A stretch of 64,000 nt of DNA, from contig JAFQZM010000029.1 in the NCBI GenBank assembly GCA_017405875.1, forward strand, positions 33,044 through 97,043, given 5' to 3'. The notes beneath the pieces are model-generated. The model did not search any database. It saw only the letters and a program-made list of their open reading frames with translations, and was not told the origin of the DNA. This document shows positions 11,955 through 20,025 of the stretch, one piece after another. The translations under genes were made by a program, and so were the position numbers. Source of the DNA: a bacterium (lineage in GTDB: Bacteria; UBP6; UBA1177). How positions within the stretch are numbered: the stretch's first letter is position 1; each line of letters opens with the position of its first letter.

Positions 11955-13880
11955 ATGCTTTTGCTGAAAGGGATTTCAAAGCAGTTTTCAGGTCAGACGA
12001 TTCTCAACGACGTGAGTCTGCCGCTCTCAAAGCACATAACGGCACTTGTCGGTAAAAACGGCTCGGGAAAATCGACTCTCATGAAGATAATCGCGGGAAT
12101 CGAATACTGCGATTCAGGCGAGATCACTTTCAAGAAAAACGCAACAATAGAATATCTGCCGCAGCAGGCAGTCTACAATTTCAAGGGAACGGTTTTTGAA
12201 GAAGTCTCTTCCGCGCTCGATTCGGGAACTTACGATTCTCTTCTTTTAGAACAAGCTGAAATCATTAAGAAAATCGAATCTTCAAAAGATCCTGACGAAA
12301 AGCTGCTTTTAAGGCTCAACGAGATAGTTGAAGAGATCCACAGGATAGAAGTTAAGACAAAACAGAAAAATTCGGTCGAAACGATCCTTCTCAATTTAGG
12401 CTTCCGCAGAGAGGACTGGCCGCGTCCTGCTTCCACTCTTAGCGGCGGCTGGCAGATGAGGATCGCACTCGCCCGAGTCCTTGTGAGAGAACCCGATATC
12501 ATCATGCTTGACGAGCCTACAAACTATCTCGATATCGTCACAATAGACTTTCTTACCGACTGGCTCAAAAAATTTGATGGACAGGTGCTCCTCGTTTCGC
12601 ACGACCGCGATTTTCTCAACAATGTTGCGGAAGAGACATGGGAAATTTTTAACGGCGACATTTCGGTCTACAAGGGAAACTACGATTTTTATCTCAGGGA
12701 AAGAGAGGCTAAGACCGCACTTTTAGAAAAACAGCGCGAAAAACAGCTTATTGAAATAAAGGATCTGCAGGATTACTACGATAAAAACCACACGAATGCG
12801 GCTCATGCGGCCTTGGCGCAGTCGAAACTCAAGGCTCTTGAAAAACTCAAAAGCGAACTCATCGTGCTTCCGAAAAAAGCGCCGACAATGACTTTCCGCC
12901 TTCCCGAACCCAAGCGCGGAGGCGAGATCGTTGCGGAACTCACCAACATTACTCAGAGATTCGGCGATCTTGAAGTCATTTCAAACTACAAAAGGATCGT
13001 GAGACGCGGCGAAAGGATAGCACTCGTCGGAAGAAACGGTTTCGGCAAATCGACCCTCATCAACATCATCGGGCAGGAGCTCGTTCCCACCGCCGGAACC
13101 TGCAAAATAGGCGCCGGAATAGATATCTGCTACTTCAGGCAGCACGAGATCTCTAAACTGCCGACCGACATGACTGTTCAGAGTTTTGTCGAATCGATTG
13201 CCCCCTTTGAAATGATGACTAAGATCAAGAACATCTTAAGCTGCTTCCTCTTTTTCGAAGACGACTGGGACAAGAAAATTTCGGTGCTCAGCGGCGGCGA
13301 AAAAGTGCGTCTCGCCTTCATAAAATTCATAATGACGCCGGGCAACCTTCTTCTTCTCGACGAGCCGACAACACACCTCGACATCGATTCGAAAGAGATC
13401 CTTCTTGACACCCTGAAAAATATTCCGGCGACCATAATTTTCGTTTCGCACGATTCCCACTTCATCAATTCTCTCGCAACCTCGGTCGTCTACTTCAAAA
13501 AACGCGGCGAGATCGTAAATTTTGAAGGGACTTACGAAGAGTATCTTCAGATGTACGGTCACGAGATCATCACCGAAGAAAGCGAAGCAAAACCGGCAAA
13601 AGTAGCTGCCGAACCGAATGAAAATCAGAAAGGAAAAGTAGATTTCGCGCAGCAGAAAGAAATGCGCAACCGCCTGAATAAATTAAAGAAAGAGATCGAT
13701 TCCCTTCAAGATAAAATAGATGATCTGGAAAACGAGAAAAAAGATATCTGCGACAAACTTTCAACTTCCGCTTTTGATGCCGCCCTCGCCTCACGACTCA
13801 ATAAAATCGAGGATGAACTTCTTGAACTCATGGAAAAATGGGAAGAAAAAAGCATCGAACTTGAGAAAATCTCGGAATGA
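11955..13880 (+). CDS. ABC-F ATPase (second copy)
   Basis: 641 residues from the ATG at 11955, preceded by CGGAGG; an upstream in-frame start at 11922 has no ribosome site. Two ABC domains: GKNGSGKST (33-41), LSGGWQMRIAL, IIMLDEPTNYLDI; then [33 protein letters not shown]. The inter-domain linker (YYDKNHTNAAHAALAQSKLKALEKL) is long and the C-terminus is a strongly charged coiled coil. The overall shape is like YheS or Uup of E. coli. Expected to bind near the ribosomal E site or to nucleic acid; the exact role cannot be read. It is only distantly like the other ABC-F of this window, so it is not a recent duplicate. Confidence 0.88.
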   Translation: MLLLKGISKQFSGQTILNDVSLPLSKHITALVGKNGSGKSTLMKIIAGIEYCDSGEITFKKNATIEYLPQQAVYNFKGTVFEEVSSALDSGTYDSLLLEQAEIIKKIESSKDPDEKLLLRLNEIVEEIHRIEVKTKQKNSVETILLNLGFRREDWPRPASTLSGGWQMRIALARVLVREPDIIMLDEPTNYLDIVTIDFLTDWLKKFDGQVLLVSHDRDFLNNVAEETWEIFNGDISVYKGNYDFYLREREAKTALLEKQREKQLIEIKDLQDYYDKNHTNAAHAALAQSKLKALEKLKSELIVLPKKAPTMTFRLPEPKRGGEIVAELTNITQRFGDLEVISNYKRIVRRGERIALVGRNGFGKSTLINIIGQELVPTAGTCKIGAGIDICYFRQHEISKLPTDMTVQSFVESIAPFEMMTKIKNILSCFLFFEDDWDKKISVLSGGEKVRLAFIKFIMTPGNLLLLDEPTTHLDIDSKEILLDTLKNIPATIIFVSHDSHFINSLATSVVYFKKRGEIVNFEGTYEEYLQMYGHEIITEESEAKPAKVAAEPNENQKGKVDFAQQKEMRNRLNKLKKEIDSLQDKIDDLENEKKDICDKLSTSAFDAALASRLNKIEDELLELMEKWEEKSIELEKISE

Positions 13881-13883
13881 CCT

Positions 13884-14576
13884 TTAAGCTTTCCTAAAAT
13901 CGAACTTCTGCACCTCTTCCCAGTTTCTCTTTTCGCACCAGTAAACAGTCCTTTCCGTCACGTCGTAAACCATTGATACGACTGTCGGACACATTGTCTG
14001 AGAAACTTCCCTGAGTATCGAAAAACAATCATTGACATCAAAGTCGTCGTCTGCCGCCTCAAGCATAGCAACCGCTTTCTGATAGCGGTCCCAGCCCATC
14101 CACGGATGAGTTTCGCTATCCATTTTGTAAGGCGAAAAGTTCGTCATCACCTTGTATTCCGGCTTCTGGAAATACATGCTGCCCTGCCCGGGAACTATCT
14201 GCAGGAGGTTTCCTTCCGCATCGGAAAGCGACGACATGAAAGTAATGCCTGGAACACTGCACACCCTGTCAGATTCCGAGATCTCTTTGATTTCATTAAG
14301 CGTTTTCTTCATCAAAAGCAGATCTATATCAAGCAGAACGATGTGGTTTTCCCCGCCGACCGGATCACTCCTTTTGTCAAACGGCCAGCATGTCGGCATT
14401 CCCACAAAATCACCGCGAGAATTCGCCCCGAAAAGCGGCATCCACCCTTCTTTTGCGTCGTTTATTTCGATATATACGCCGGGTTTGTCAGGCCGCACGC
14501 GGTATTCCATATCGAGAATATCGAGGTTCCAGCCGACTATCGTCTTTTTTCTGTTTGAAATGATACTTGTGCACAT
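13884..14576 (-). CDS. Linear amide C-N hydrolase, choloylglycine hydrolase / acid ceramidase-like Ntn-hydrolase
   Basis: 230 residues beginning MCTSIISNRKKTIVGWNLD. After removal of Met1, Cys2 would be the N-terminal nucleophile of the Ntn-hydrolase fold, which fixes the start codon. GWNLDILD near residue 20, GANSRGDFVG, and TNFSPYK near residue 155 match the layout of penicillin V acylase, bile salt hydrolase and related amidases. There is no signal peptide, so it should be cytoplasmic. The substrate is unknown; at 230 residues it is shorter than true choloylglycine hydrolases (about 320). It is convergent with the ABC-F gene with three bases between stops. Confidence 0.75.
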   Translation of the reverse strand: MCTSIISNRKKTIVGWNLDILDMEYRVRPDKPGVYIEINDAKEGWMPLFGANSRGDFVGMPTCWPFDKRSDPVGGENHIVLLDIDLLLMKKTLNEIKEISESDRVCSVPGITFMSSLSDAEGNLLQIVPGQGSMYFQKPEYKVMTNFSPYKMDSETHPWMGWDRYQKAVAMLEAADDDFDVNDCFSILREVSQTMCPTVVSMVYDVTERTVYWCEKRNWEEVQKFDFRKA

Positions 14577-14933
14577 ATTCGCCCTCCCTTAACAGAAACG
14601 CTGGATTGTAACTATCATTTTGCCGAGGTCAACAAGATGATTCGGTTTCTGACCTCATCCCTGACCTTCTCCATTGTGGCGAAGGGAATAAATTCAGGCG
14701 GTTTTTGTCCGCTCGCCCGCTCGTCATTCTGAGCGTGAGCGAAGAATCTCCGAGATCTTTCACATTCGTTCAAGATGACGAGGGCGTGTGTGGTCTTATT
14801 TTCCATAATAAATTCATGATGTTACAGTTAGCAAGCGCTTCCCCGTCCTTTAAATCCAACTTTATCAATTTATAAACTTGAATAAAACACTTTTCTAATT
14901 ATAATACCAACCAACTTTTTGGAGGTGATCAAT
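14577..14933. other. Intergenic stretch with dispersed repeats
   Basis: 357 bases without a credible gene between the divergent Ntn-hydrolase and dinD genes. It holds one copy each of the two dispersed repeats (14687-14720 and 14723-14792). The remainder is AT-rich and probably contains the promoters for both flanking genes. A strong ribosome site GGAGGTGATC lies at 14921-14930 for dinD. Confidence 0.6.
14687..14792 (+). repeat. Adjacent dispersed repeats B and A (copy 1)
   Basis: Repeat B (14687-14720) contains AAATTCAGGCGG and TCCGCTCGCCCGC and can form a short GCGG/CCGC hairpin. Repeat A (14723-14792) begins GTCATTCTGAGCGTGAGCG and contains TTCAAGATGAC; these ends form an imperfect inverted repeat (GTCATTCTGA against GTCATCTTGA). 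Repeat A recurs at 16329-16398 with only a few differences over about 70 bases. Elements with this GTCATTCTGAGCG...AAGATGAC look are scattered through many bacterial genomes and behave like miniature, non-coding mobile or REP-like sequences. Confidence 0.75.
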
Positions 14934-15794
14934 ATGGATAAAATGCAAATTGTAAAAATTAAAGAAAATTTTGATGGCACGATTCACAATGTAGCGAATT
15001 CAGATGTCGAATTCTGGTATGCACGAGAGCTTATGCCATTATTGGGTTATGAGAGATGGGAAAATTTTGAAAAAGCTATCAAGCGTTCAATGGACTCGTG
15101 CGAAACAGCCGGAATAACAGTTTCAGACCATTTTCGTGAGGTCACGAAAATGGTCCAATTAGGCAGTGGTTCACAAAGATCTGTCAAAGATTACATGCTT
15201 ACTCGCTATGCCTGCTACCTGATCGCTCAAAACGGAGATGTTAAAAAAGAGGAAATAGCCTTCGCTCAGGCATATTTCGCAGTACAGACACGGAAACAGG
15301 AGTTGATCGAGGAACGAATTTCATATATCGAACGGTCTGTAGCCCGCACAAAATTGAAAGAATCAGAAAAACGGTTGTCGCAAAATATATATCAGCGCGG
15401 AGTTGACGACATGGGGTTCGCCAGAATACGTTCCAAAGGCGATACAGCTTTGTTCGGAGGATGCTCGACACAAAAAATGAAAGAAAAATTGGGCATAAAG
15501 GAAAACCGCCCGCTGGCTGATTTCCTGCCGACACTGACGATAGCCGCCAAAAATCTTGCGACCGAAATGACAAATTACAATGTCGAAGAAAAGGATCTGT
15601 TCGGCGAAGGTGACATCACGACTGAGCATGTTCAAAACAACTCTTCTGTCCGTTCCATGCTTGTGGATAGAGGAATAAAACCCGAAGAACTTCCTCCAGC
15701 CGAGGATATAAAAAAATTGGAAAGACGCACGACATCTCAAGACAAAAAACTGGCTGAAAACGCAGGCAAGTTACCGACTGACGAGGAAAAATAA
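14934..15794 (+). CDS. dinD: DNA damage-inducible protein D (DinD)
   Basis: 286 residues from the ATG at 14934, placed four bases after GGAGGTGATC. The N-terminal 100 residues form a BRO-N-like domain (YARELMPLLGYERWENFEKAIKR; HFREVTKMVQLGSG; RYACYLIAQNGD). It continues with the DinD-specific helical part (QAYFAVQTRKQEL; RGVDDMGFARIRSKGDTALFGG). E. coli DinD is induced by DNA damage under LexA and inhibits RecA filament activity. No clear LexA box was recognised upstream. It stands alone in an accessory region next to an orphan antitoxin and the CRISPR-Cas locus, which suggests horizontal transfer. Confidence 0.88.
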   Translation: MDKMQIVKIKENFDGTIHNVANSDVEFWYARELMPLLGYERWENFEKAIKRSMDSCETAGITVSDHFREVTKMVQLGSGSQRSVKDYMLTRYACYLIAQNGDVKKEEIAFAQAYFAVQTRKQELIEERISYIERSVARTKLKESEKRLSQNIYQRGVDDMGFARIRSKGDTALFGGCSTQKMKEKLGIKENRPLADFLPTLTIAAKNLATEMTNYNVEEKDLFGEGDITTEHVQNNSSVRSMLVDRGIKPEELPPAEDIKKLERRTTSQDKKLAENAGKLPTDEEK

Positions 15795-15842
15795 TTGTAT
15801 CTCGCAAGTGGTGGTCACAGAATTTGCGACCTTGAAATTCCC

Positions 15843-15893
15843 CAATAAATTCAGGCTGTTTGTCGGAGTTCAGGTCCGCTCGCCCGCATTTTT
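15843..15893 (+). repeat. Dispersed repeat B (copy 3, divergent)
   Basis: Contains ATAAATTCAGGCTGTTTGTC and then CAGGTCCGCTCGCCCGC. The first and last parts match the copy at 14687-14720, with extra bases between. It occupies the place where a toxin gene would be expected downstream of the RelB/DinJ antitoxin gene. No open frame of gene length covers 15795-15927. Confidence 0.55.
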
Positions 15894-15927
15894 TTGTTTT
15901 AAAACAGATCCGAATGAGTTCCGGTTC

Positions 15928-16194
15928 TTACTTTTCGTCAAGTGCGCTTTTGAAAGAGGAATATCTTTTGTACTTTTCGGGATGCAGAAGCATTTCCTGA
16001 TATTCGCCCAACGCGGCAAGTGTTTCCTCATTGGGAACTTTCGTTACAGGAAAAGGTAGGCTCTGTGTTCTGACAGCCTGCTTCAGAAAGATCGTGACGG
16101 CTGTCGTGAGATCCATCCCCAAATCAGCGAAAAGCAGCTGTGCACTCTTTTTCAAATCGCTGTCCAAATTGATGTTTGTGCTCACTCTGGTCAT
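15928..16194 (-). CDS. RelB/DinJ family antitoxin, apparently orphan
   Basis: 88 residues from the ATG at 16194, eight bases after GGAGG; a TTG-started extension to 16209 would swallow that ribosome site. The N-terminus MTRVSTNINLDSDLKKSAQ is the ribbon-helix-helix DNA-binding part of RelB/DinJ antitoxins, followed by ADLGMDLTTAVTIFLKQAVR and LPFPV, all family hallmarks. Such antitoxins neutralise a YafQ/RelE-type ribosome-dependent RNase and repress their own promoter. No toxin gene follows: the 133 bases downstream hold only a dispersed repeat. It may be a remnant, or may act on a toxin encoded elsewhere. Confidence 0.85.
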   Translation of the reverse strand: MTRVSTNINLDSDLKKSAQLLFADLGMDLTTAVTIFLKQAVRTQSLPFPVTKVPNEETLAALGEYQEMLLHPEKYKRYSSFKSALDEK

Positions 16195-16209
16195 TTTGTT
16201 TGCCTCCAA

Positions 16210-16508
16210 AACGTAAAAACAGCAATATTATGCTTGTTATATGTGTTTTGTCAATATATTACGCGCAAAAACCGCATATATTTATCAAAAAAATGGGTTG
16301 CTGAGCCTGGTCGAAGCAACAAGATGTCGTCATTCTGAGCGTGAGCGTTGAATCTCAGAGATCTTTCACATTCGTTCAAGATGACGAGGGCGTGTGTTTG
16401 AAAATACAGGCAGGTTTTGTCTGTCTCGCCCGCAGGTTTTTTTGAGGTTCAGCTTTCGCCGGATTTGAGTTTAGAAAAAGGTTGAAAATCCGTGTTTTTT
16501 TAGTGAGT
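16210..16508. other. Intergenic stretch between antitoxin gene and CRISPR array
   Basis: 299 bases with no gene. It holds the antitoxin promoter region and the second pair of dispersed repeats (16329-16437). The last 70 bases before the terminal CRISPR repeat are unremarkable. No rho-independent terminator for the array transcript is obvious, although a T-run follows the GC-rich repeat B. Confidence 0.6.
16329..16437 (+). repeat. Adjacent dispersed repeats A and B (copy 2)
   Basis: Repeat A (16329-16398) matches 14723-14792 closely: GTCATTCTGAGCGTGAGCG, then ATCTTTCACATTCGTTCAAG, then GATGACGAGGGCGTGTGT. Repeat B follows (about 16404-16437; ACAGGCAGGTTTTGTCTGTC, then TCGCCCGC). Here the order is A then B, whereas copy 1 is B then A, so these are independent units that tend to sit together. 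The two pairs bracket dinD and the antitoxin gene. Confidence 0.75.
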
Positions 16509-17942
16509 TTTGAGAAGAGTAGAAATTTTAACGGTTTAGCAGCCCTTTTGTTCTTGAAAGGCAGTTTATTAATCTACAATAGTAGAAATTTTAACGGTTT
16601 AGCAGCCGCTTTGGGATTTAGAGGAGCAGAGGAAAATCTACAATAGTAGAAATTTTAACGGTTTAGCAGCCTTTTAAAATTTCACCAAAAAGAGAAAAAA
16701 TCTACAATAGTAGAAATTTTAACGGTTTAGCAGCCCATCTTCGATATTCTGAGCGTTCACAGATCTACAATAGTAGAAATTTTAACGGTTTAGCAGCCTC
16801 ATACCAGCGGCGAGCGCATCATCTGCATCTACAATAGTAGAAATTTTAACGGTTTAGCAGCCGTATGACGCAATAAATCAGAGTTGGCTATCTACAATAG
16901 TAGAAATTTTAACGGTTTAGCAGCCTACACCGTCATCGTCGTAAGTGTCAACAATCTACAATAGTAGAAATTTTAACGGTTTAGCAGCCGCCCCGGTCGA
17001 GAGTTCTTTTTCAATTCATCTACAATAGTAGAAATTTTAACGGTTTAGCAGCCCTTTCTTAGGGGGTGAACAATAAAACTTATCTACAATAGTAGAAATT
17101 TTAACGGTTTAGCAGCCCGAAAATCAGCGAAAGCAGTCAGCATGATCTACAATAGTAGAAATTTTAACGGTTTAGCAGCCGAATGAAACGGGCTTGCAAC
17201 ACGCATCTATCTACAATAGTAGAAATTTTAACGGTTTAGCAGCCGGCGCGATAGCCGAAATACGATACTTGATCTACAATAGTAGAAATTTTAACGGTTT
17301 AGCAGCCAAGCCGTTTGTCGTTAGTCCAAACTTCCATCTACAATAGTAGAAATTTTAACGGTTTAGCAGCCAAAATACAGCCACGCGGAAAAATGCCCAA
17401 ATCTACAATAGTAGAAATTTTAACGGTTTAGCAGCCGCACGAAGAAACAGTAGAAAAATGCGCATCTACAATAGTAGAAATTTTAACGGTTTAGCAGCCA
17501 TGAGGTGAAGAAAATGAACAGAGACGAATCTACAATAGTAGAAATTTTAACGGTTTAGCAGCCGACTGCTGCAATCTGTATGACACGGGATCTACAATAG
17601 TAGAAATTTTAACGGTTTAGCAGCCAAGAGAGGCGGAAAAACTCGCCGAACTTATCTACAATAGTAGAAATTTTAACGGTTTAGCAGCCTTTATTTCACA
17701 AAAAAGTTGGATACTTATCTACAATAGTAGAAATTTTAACGGTTTAGCAGCCAATGGTTTTTTCAGGTTGTTCTTCTCTTATCTACAATAGTAGAAATTT
17801 TAACGGTTTAGCAGCCGAGATATTGCCGAAAAAACGGAATCAGATCTACAATAGTAGAAATTTTAACGGTTTAGCAGCCATGAAAAAATTTACTTTGTGG
17901 AGTGATATCTACAATAGTAGAAATTTTAACGGTTTAGCAGCC
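16509..17942 (-). CRISPR. Type V-A CRISPR array, 23 repeats and 22 spacers
   Basis: Repeats are 36 bases, spaced by unique 26-29 base spacers. Starts: 16509 (degenerate), 16572, 16636, 16700, 16763, 16827, 16890, 16954, 17018, 17082, 17145, 17209, 17272, 17336, 17401, 17464, 17528, 17590, 17654, 17717, 17781, 17844, 17907. In transcript sense (minus strand) each repeat begins GGCTGCTAAACCGTTAAA and ends AATTTCTACTATTGTAGAT. That end is the Cas12a crRNA handle with the TCTAC/GTAGA hairpin. Copies 2-23 look identical. The leftmost copy has five changes in its outer 12 bases that break the hairpin, marking the leader-distal end. The array therefore reads right to left, from a leader next to cas2. 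No spacer was seen to match this window, by eye only. Confidence 0.98.
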
Positions 17943-18219
17943 CCCTGTTTTCAAAATGCGCTACAAACACATAATAAAATCAAGATGTTGCGAAACCAAA
18001 TTTTGGATATCTTTTAGGGGGTGTATCCCATTAAAGATCAAAAAAAATCGTGCTAAACCCTTTGTTGAAGCGGTTTTGGATAAAAACCTGCTTTTTTGGG
18101 AAGACTGCGGTTTGCTAAAAACCTATTCTATTCTCAGTTGTGAATGAACCGTCGATTTTTACTACTAAACCGCGAGACCGAACCTACATATTTTATGAAG
18201 CGAAGTCAAGACCTCATCA
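17943..18219 (-). promoter_or_regulatory. CRISPR leader
   Basis: 277 bases between the cas2 stop and the first (newest) repeat. It should hold the array promoter and the adaptation signals. It contains CTTGACTT near the cas2 end, but no convincing -10 partner. Plus-strand words resembling the 5' part of the repeat (repeat sense TGCTAAACC) occur at 18051-18059 (identical, 9 bases), 18113-18123 (TGCTAAAAACC) and 18163-18172 (TACTAAACCG). All three are inverted relative to the repeats of the array. No gene is visible here. Confidence 0.7.
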
Positions 18220-18492
18220 TCACAAATACACGATATCCTGGTCTCGATGAATAGCATTTCCGTATTTTTTCAGTTTCACCGCGGAAACATCAAAAATAAT
18301 AACGCTGTCACCGCCTCCGAATTTTCTGGAGTATTCATCTTCAATTTTGAGGACAATATTATCCATGACTCTGTTGGAATTATTTACCTCGTAAACAGAA
18401 TATTGAAGACGGATCGCACCGTTTCTTGTCAGCATTTTAGCAAATCTGCAGCGAAGCTTGTCATCGCTTATGTCATAACTTATCACCAGCAT
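18220..18492 (-). CDS. cas2: CRISPR-associated endonuclease Cas2
   Basis: 90 residues. The ferredoxin-like core starts MLVISYDISDDKLRCRFAKM, with the conserved Asp7 at the end of strand 1, followed by GAIRLQYSVYEV and GDSVIIFDVSA. Cas2 forms the central dimer of the Cas1-Cas2 integrase that inserts new spacers. Its ATG overlaps the cas1 stop by one base (TGATG), so it is translated from the same transcript. It is the last gene of the operon before the leader. Confidence 0.96.
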   Translation of the reverse strand: MLVISYDISDDKLRCRFAKMLTRNGAIRLQYSVYEVNNSNRVMDNIVLKIEDEYSRKFGGGDSVIIFDVSAVKLKKYGNAIHRDQDIVYL

Positions 18493-19472
18493 CAGGCACT
18501 GAATTCAGGATAGTTTGTTATCGATTTTTTCTGCATGAAACAGCGATAATAATCCTGCACATACTTGAAAACTTCCATTTTGTAAGGAATCAGTGCGTCG
18601 AAAAAGACGCGGTAATAATCCTGGTTCTTTTCCAACTTCAAGAAATATTCACCCTTGCGGCAGTTAAAATCTTTTTCCGAGAATTGCTTGCGGTTAAATG
18701 CTGTCCGCACAGCCTTGTCCACAATACAGCGAAACGGCTCCATAATATCGCAGACAAGCGATTTTCGCTTAAACCAAGTCCGGTGAAAAATGCCGACATA
18801 AAGATCGAAACCGAACATTCTTAAAAAAGATTCAATGTAGTTGAAAAGTATCGTGTATCCGATATCAAGCGTGACATTCATGACATCGCACTTTGTTCTT
18901 GGTCTCCTCGCGACCCAGTTCTGATTTTGAAAGTATGCCGAGAAATAGAGTTTGGAAGCCGCACCTTCGCATCCCATCAATTCAGAATAATCTTCGATAT
19001 TTTCAACGTTTTTCATAATTGTTGACAACTGCGACTTTGCCTTTTCGGTAAGCTCGTCCTTTTTCCTTGTATCCTGCAAATTTTTAATTTGATTGGCGAT
19101 CTTGTTTGCAACAATGATTTTTGCGATCGAGATGTCGTTTTTATCGAATTGATACTGTTTCTGGTGAAGCAAAAAATTCGCTTCGGCATAGTTTGCCCAA
19201 AAGAAAACAGCTCTTAAATTCGGTTTCATGACAACTAGCGAAACCCCGTATTTCTGGCACTTTTCAATCAACGGCGTGGTTATATGAATATGACCAATGA
19301 CAAAAAGAGCCAGAATTTTTTGAAACGGCATTTTTGTTAAAGTTTTGGTTCCATCGGAATTTTCCACTTCTTCCTCAAGCAGCAGTTCCCCGTTGGAAAC
19401 ACGCAGATTGCGCTTGTTTACGCAGTTGATAACAAAAATTGTTCTGTATTCCAGATCTTTATGAGTAAACAT
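18492..19472 (-). CDS. cas1: CRISPR-associated integrase Cas1
   Basis: 326 residues from the ATG at 19472 (MFTHKDLEYRTIFVIN), which lies 14 bases inside the end of cas4. A longer frame upstream only duplicates cas4 DNA. The metal-binding residues are Glu169 (MGCEGAASKLYF), His230 (VGIFHRTWF) and Asp242 (CDIMEPFR), the usual E-H-D set for the integrase active site. The N-terminal beta domain precedes a helical C-terminal domain. With Cas2, and probably Cas4, it acquires spacers at the leader end of the array. Confidence 0.96.
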   Translation of the reverse strand: MFTHKDLEYRTIFVINCVNKRNLRVSNGELLLEEEVENSDGTKTLTKMPFQKILALFVIGHIHITTPLIEKCQKYGVSLVVMKPNLRAVFFWANYAEANFLLHQKQYQFDKNDISIAKIIVANKIANQIKNLQDTRKKDELTEKAKSQLSTIMKNVENIEDYSELMGCEGAASKLYFSAYFQNQNWVARRPRTKCDVMNVTLDIGYTILFNYIESFLRMFGFDLYVGIFHRTWFKRKSLVCDIMEPFRCIVDKAVRTAFNRKQFSEKDFNCRKGEYFLKLEKNQDYYRVFFDALIPYKMEVFKYVQDYYRCFMQKKSITNYPEFSA

Positions 19473-20025
19473 TTTCCATTTCCGTTTTGTCGCAAAGGTT
19501 ACAATAGATACAATGCTCGCATTTGTTCGGGTTCGGCGTGAAATTCTGCGCAGGGTCATAGTTCCTGAAGCGGGTAATAAACTCTTCAAACTCTTTTTCG
19601 TCCTCAGAATTTGGCATATCAACAGGAATCATTTTATTTGTGGATATTTCATAAAATGCAATGCTTTCAACCTGATAGCCCATTTCACGCATACAAAACA
19701 TCTGTGCCCAAAGTTGATAGATTTGCCCCTGAAATATCTTTTTCAACTGGTATTTCCGTTCTATCAGCCTTTTTTCTTTTACCTTGTACTGATCGATTTT
19801 TCCCATGATACCGAAGCGCTCAGAGTAAACAGGCAGAGATAGCAGAACATCGGAACGGTTGGTTGAAGTTTTATTGTCCGTAGCCTCGTGGGCCAGTTTT
19901 CCTCTTGTCTGAGGCGATGCATGATACATCGTCTCATCTGTCTCCATATAGACATTATGAAGATATATGGAATAAGGACAAAAGATGAAATCATTTAATG
20001 TGGAAATTGAAATATACTCTTCCAT
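19459..20025 (-). CDS. cas4: CRISPR-associated exonuclease Cas4
   Basis: 188 residues. Cas4 is a RecB-family nuclease with a 4Fe-4S cluster that trims prespacers and helps select those next to a PAM. Cluster cysteines are Cys16 (FIFCPYS) and Cys169, Cys172, Cys175 and Cys178 (CEHCIYCNLC), one more than the four normally needed. Nuclease residues are His46 (GKLAHEAT), Asp78 (GKIDQYK), Glu90-Arg-Lys92 and the QxxxY-like motif from Gln101. Its ATG shares one base with the cas12a stop (TAATG), and its end overlaps cas1. Confidence 0.95.
   Translation of the reverse strand: MEEYISISTLNDFIFCPYSIYLHNVYMETDETMYHASPQTRGKLAHEATDNKTSTNRSDVLLSLPVYSERFGIMGKIDQYKVKEKRLIERKYQLKKIFQGQIYQLWAQMFCMREMGYQVESIAFYEISTNKMIPVDMPNSEDEKEFEEFITRFRNYDPAQNFTPNPNKCEHCIYCNLCDKTEMENVYS

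Noticed and set aside
14615..14806. Minus-strand frame reading HALVILNECERSRRFFAHAQNDE
   Set aside because: This is the translation of dispersed repeat A, a frequent spurious prediction, with no ribosome site.
16736..16762. Self-targeting by the fourth spacer from the left, which shares ATTCTGAGCGT with dispersed repeat A
   Set aside because: Only 11 bases match in the middle of the spacer; this is far short of a target.
17754..18017. Plus-strand open frame across the right end of the CRISPR array
   Set aside because: Its protein is a translation of repeats (recurring IYNSRNFNGLAA), not a gene.
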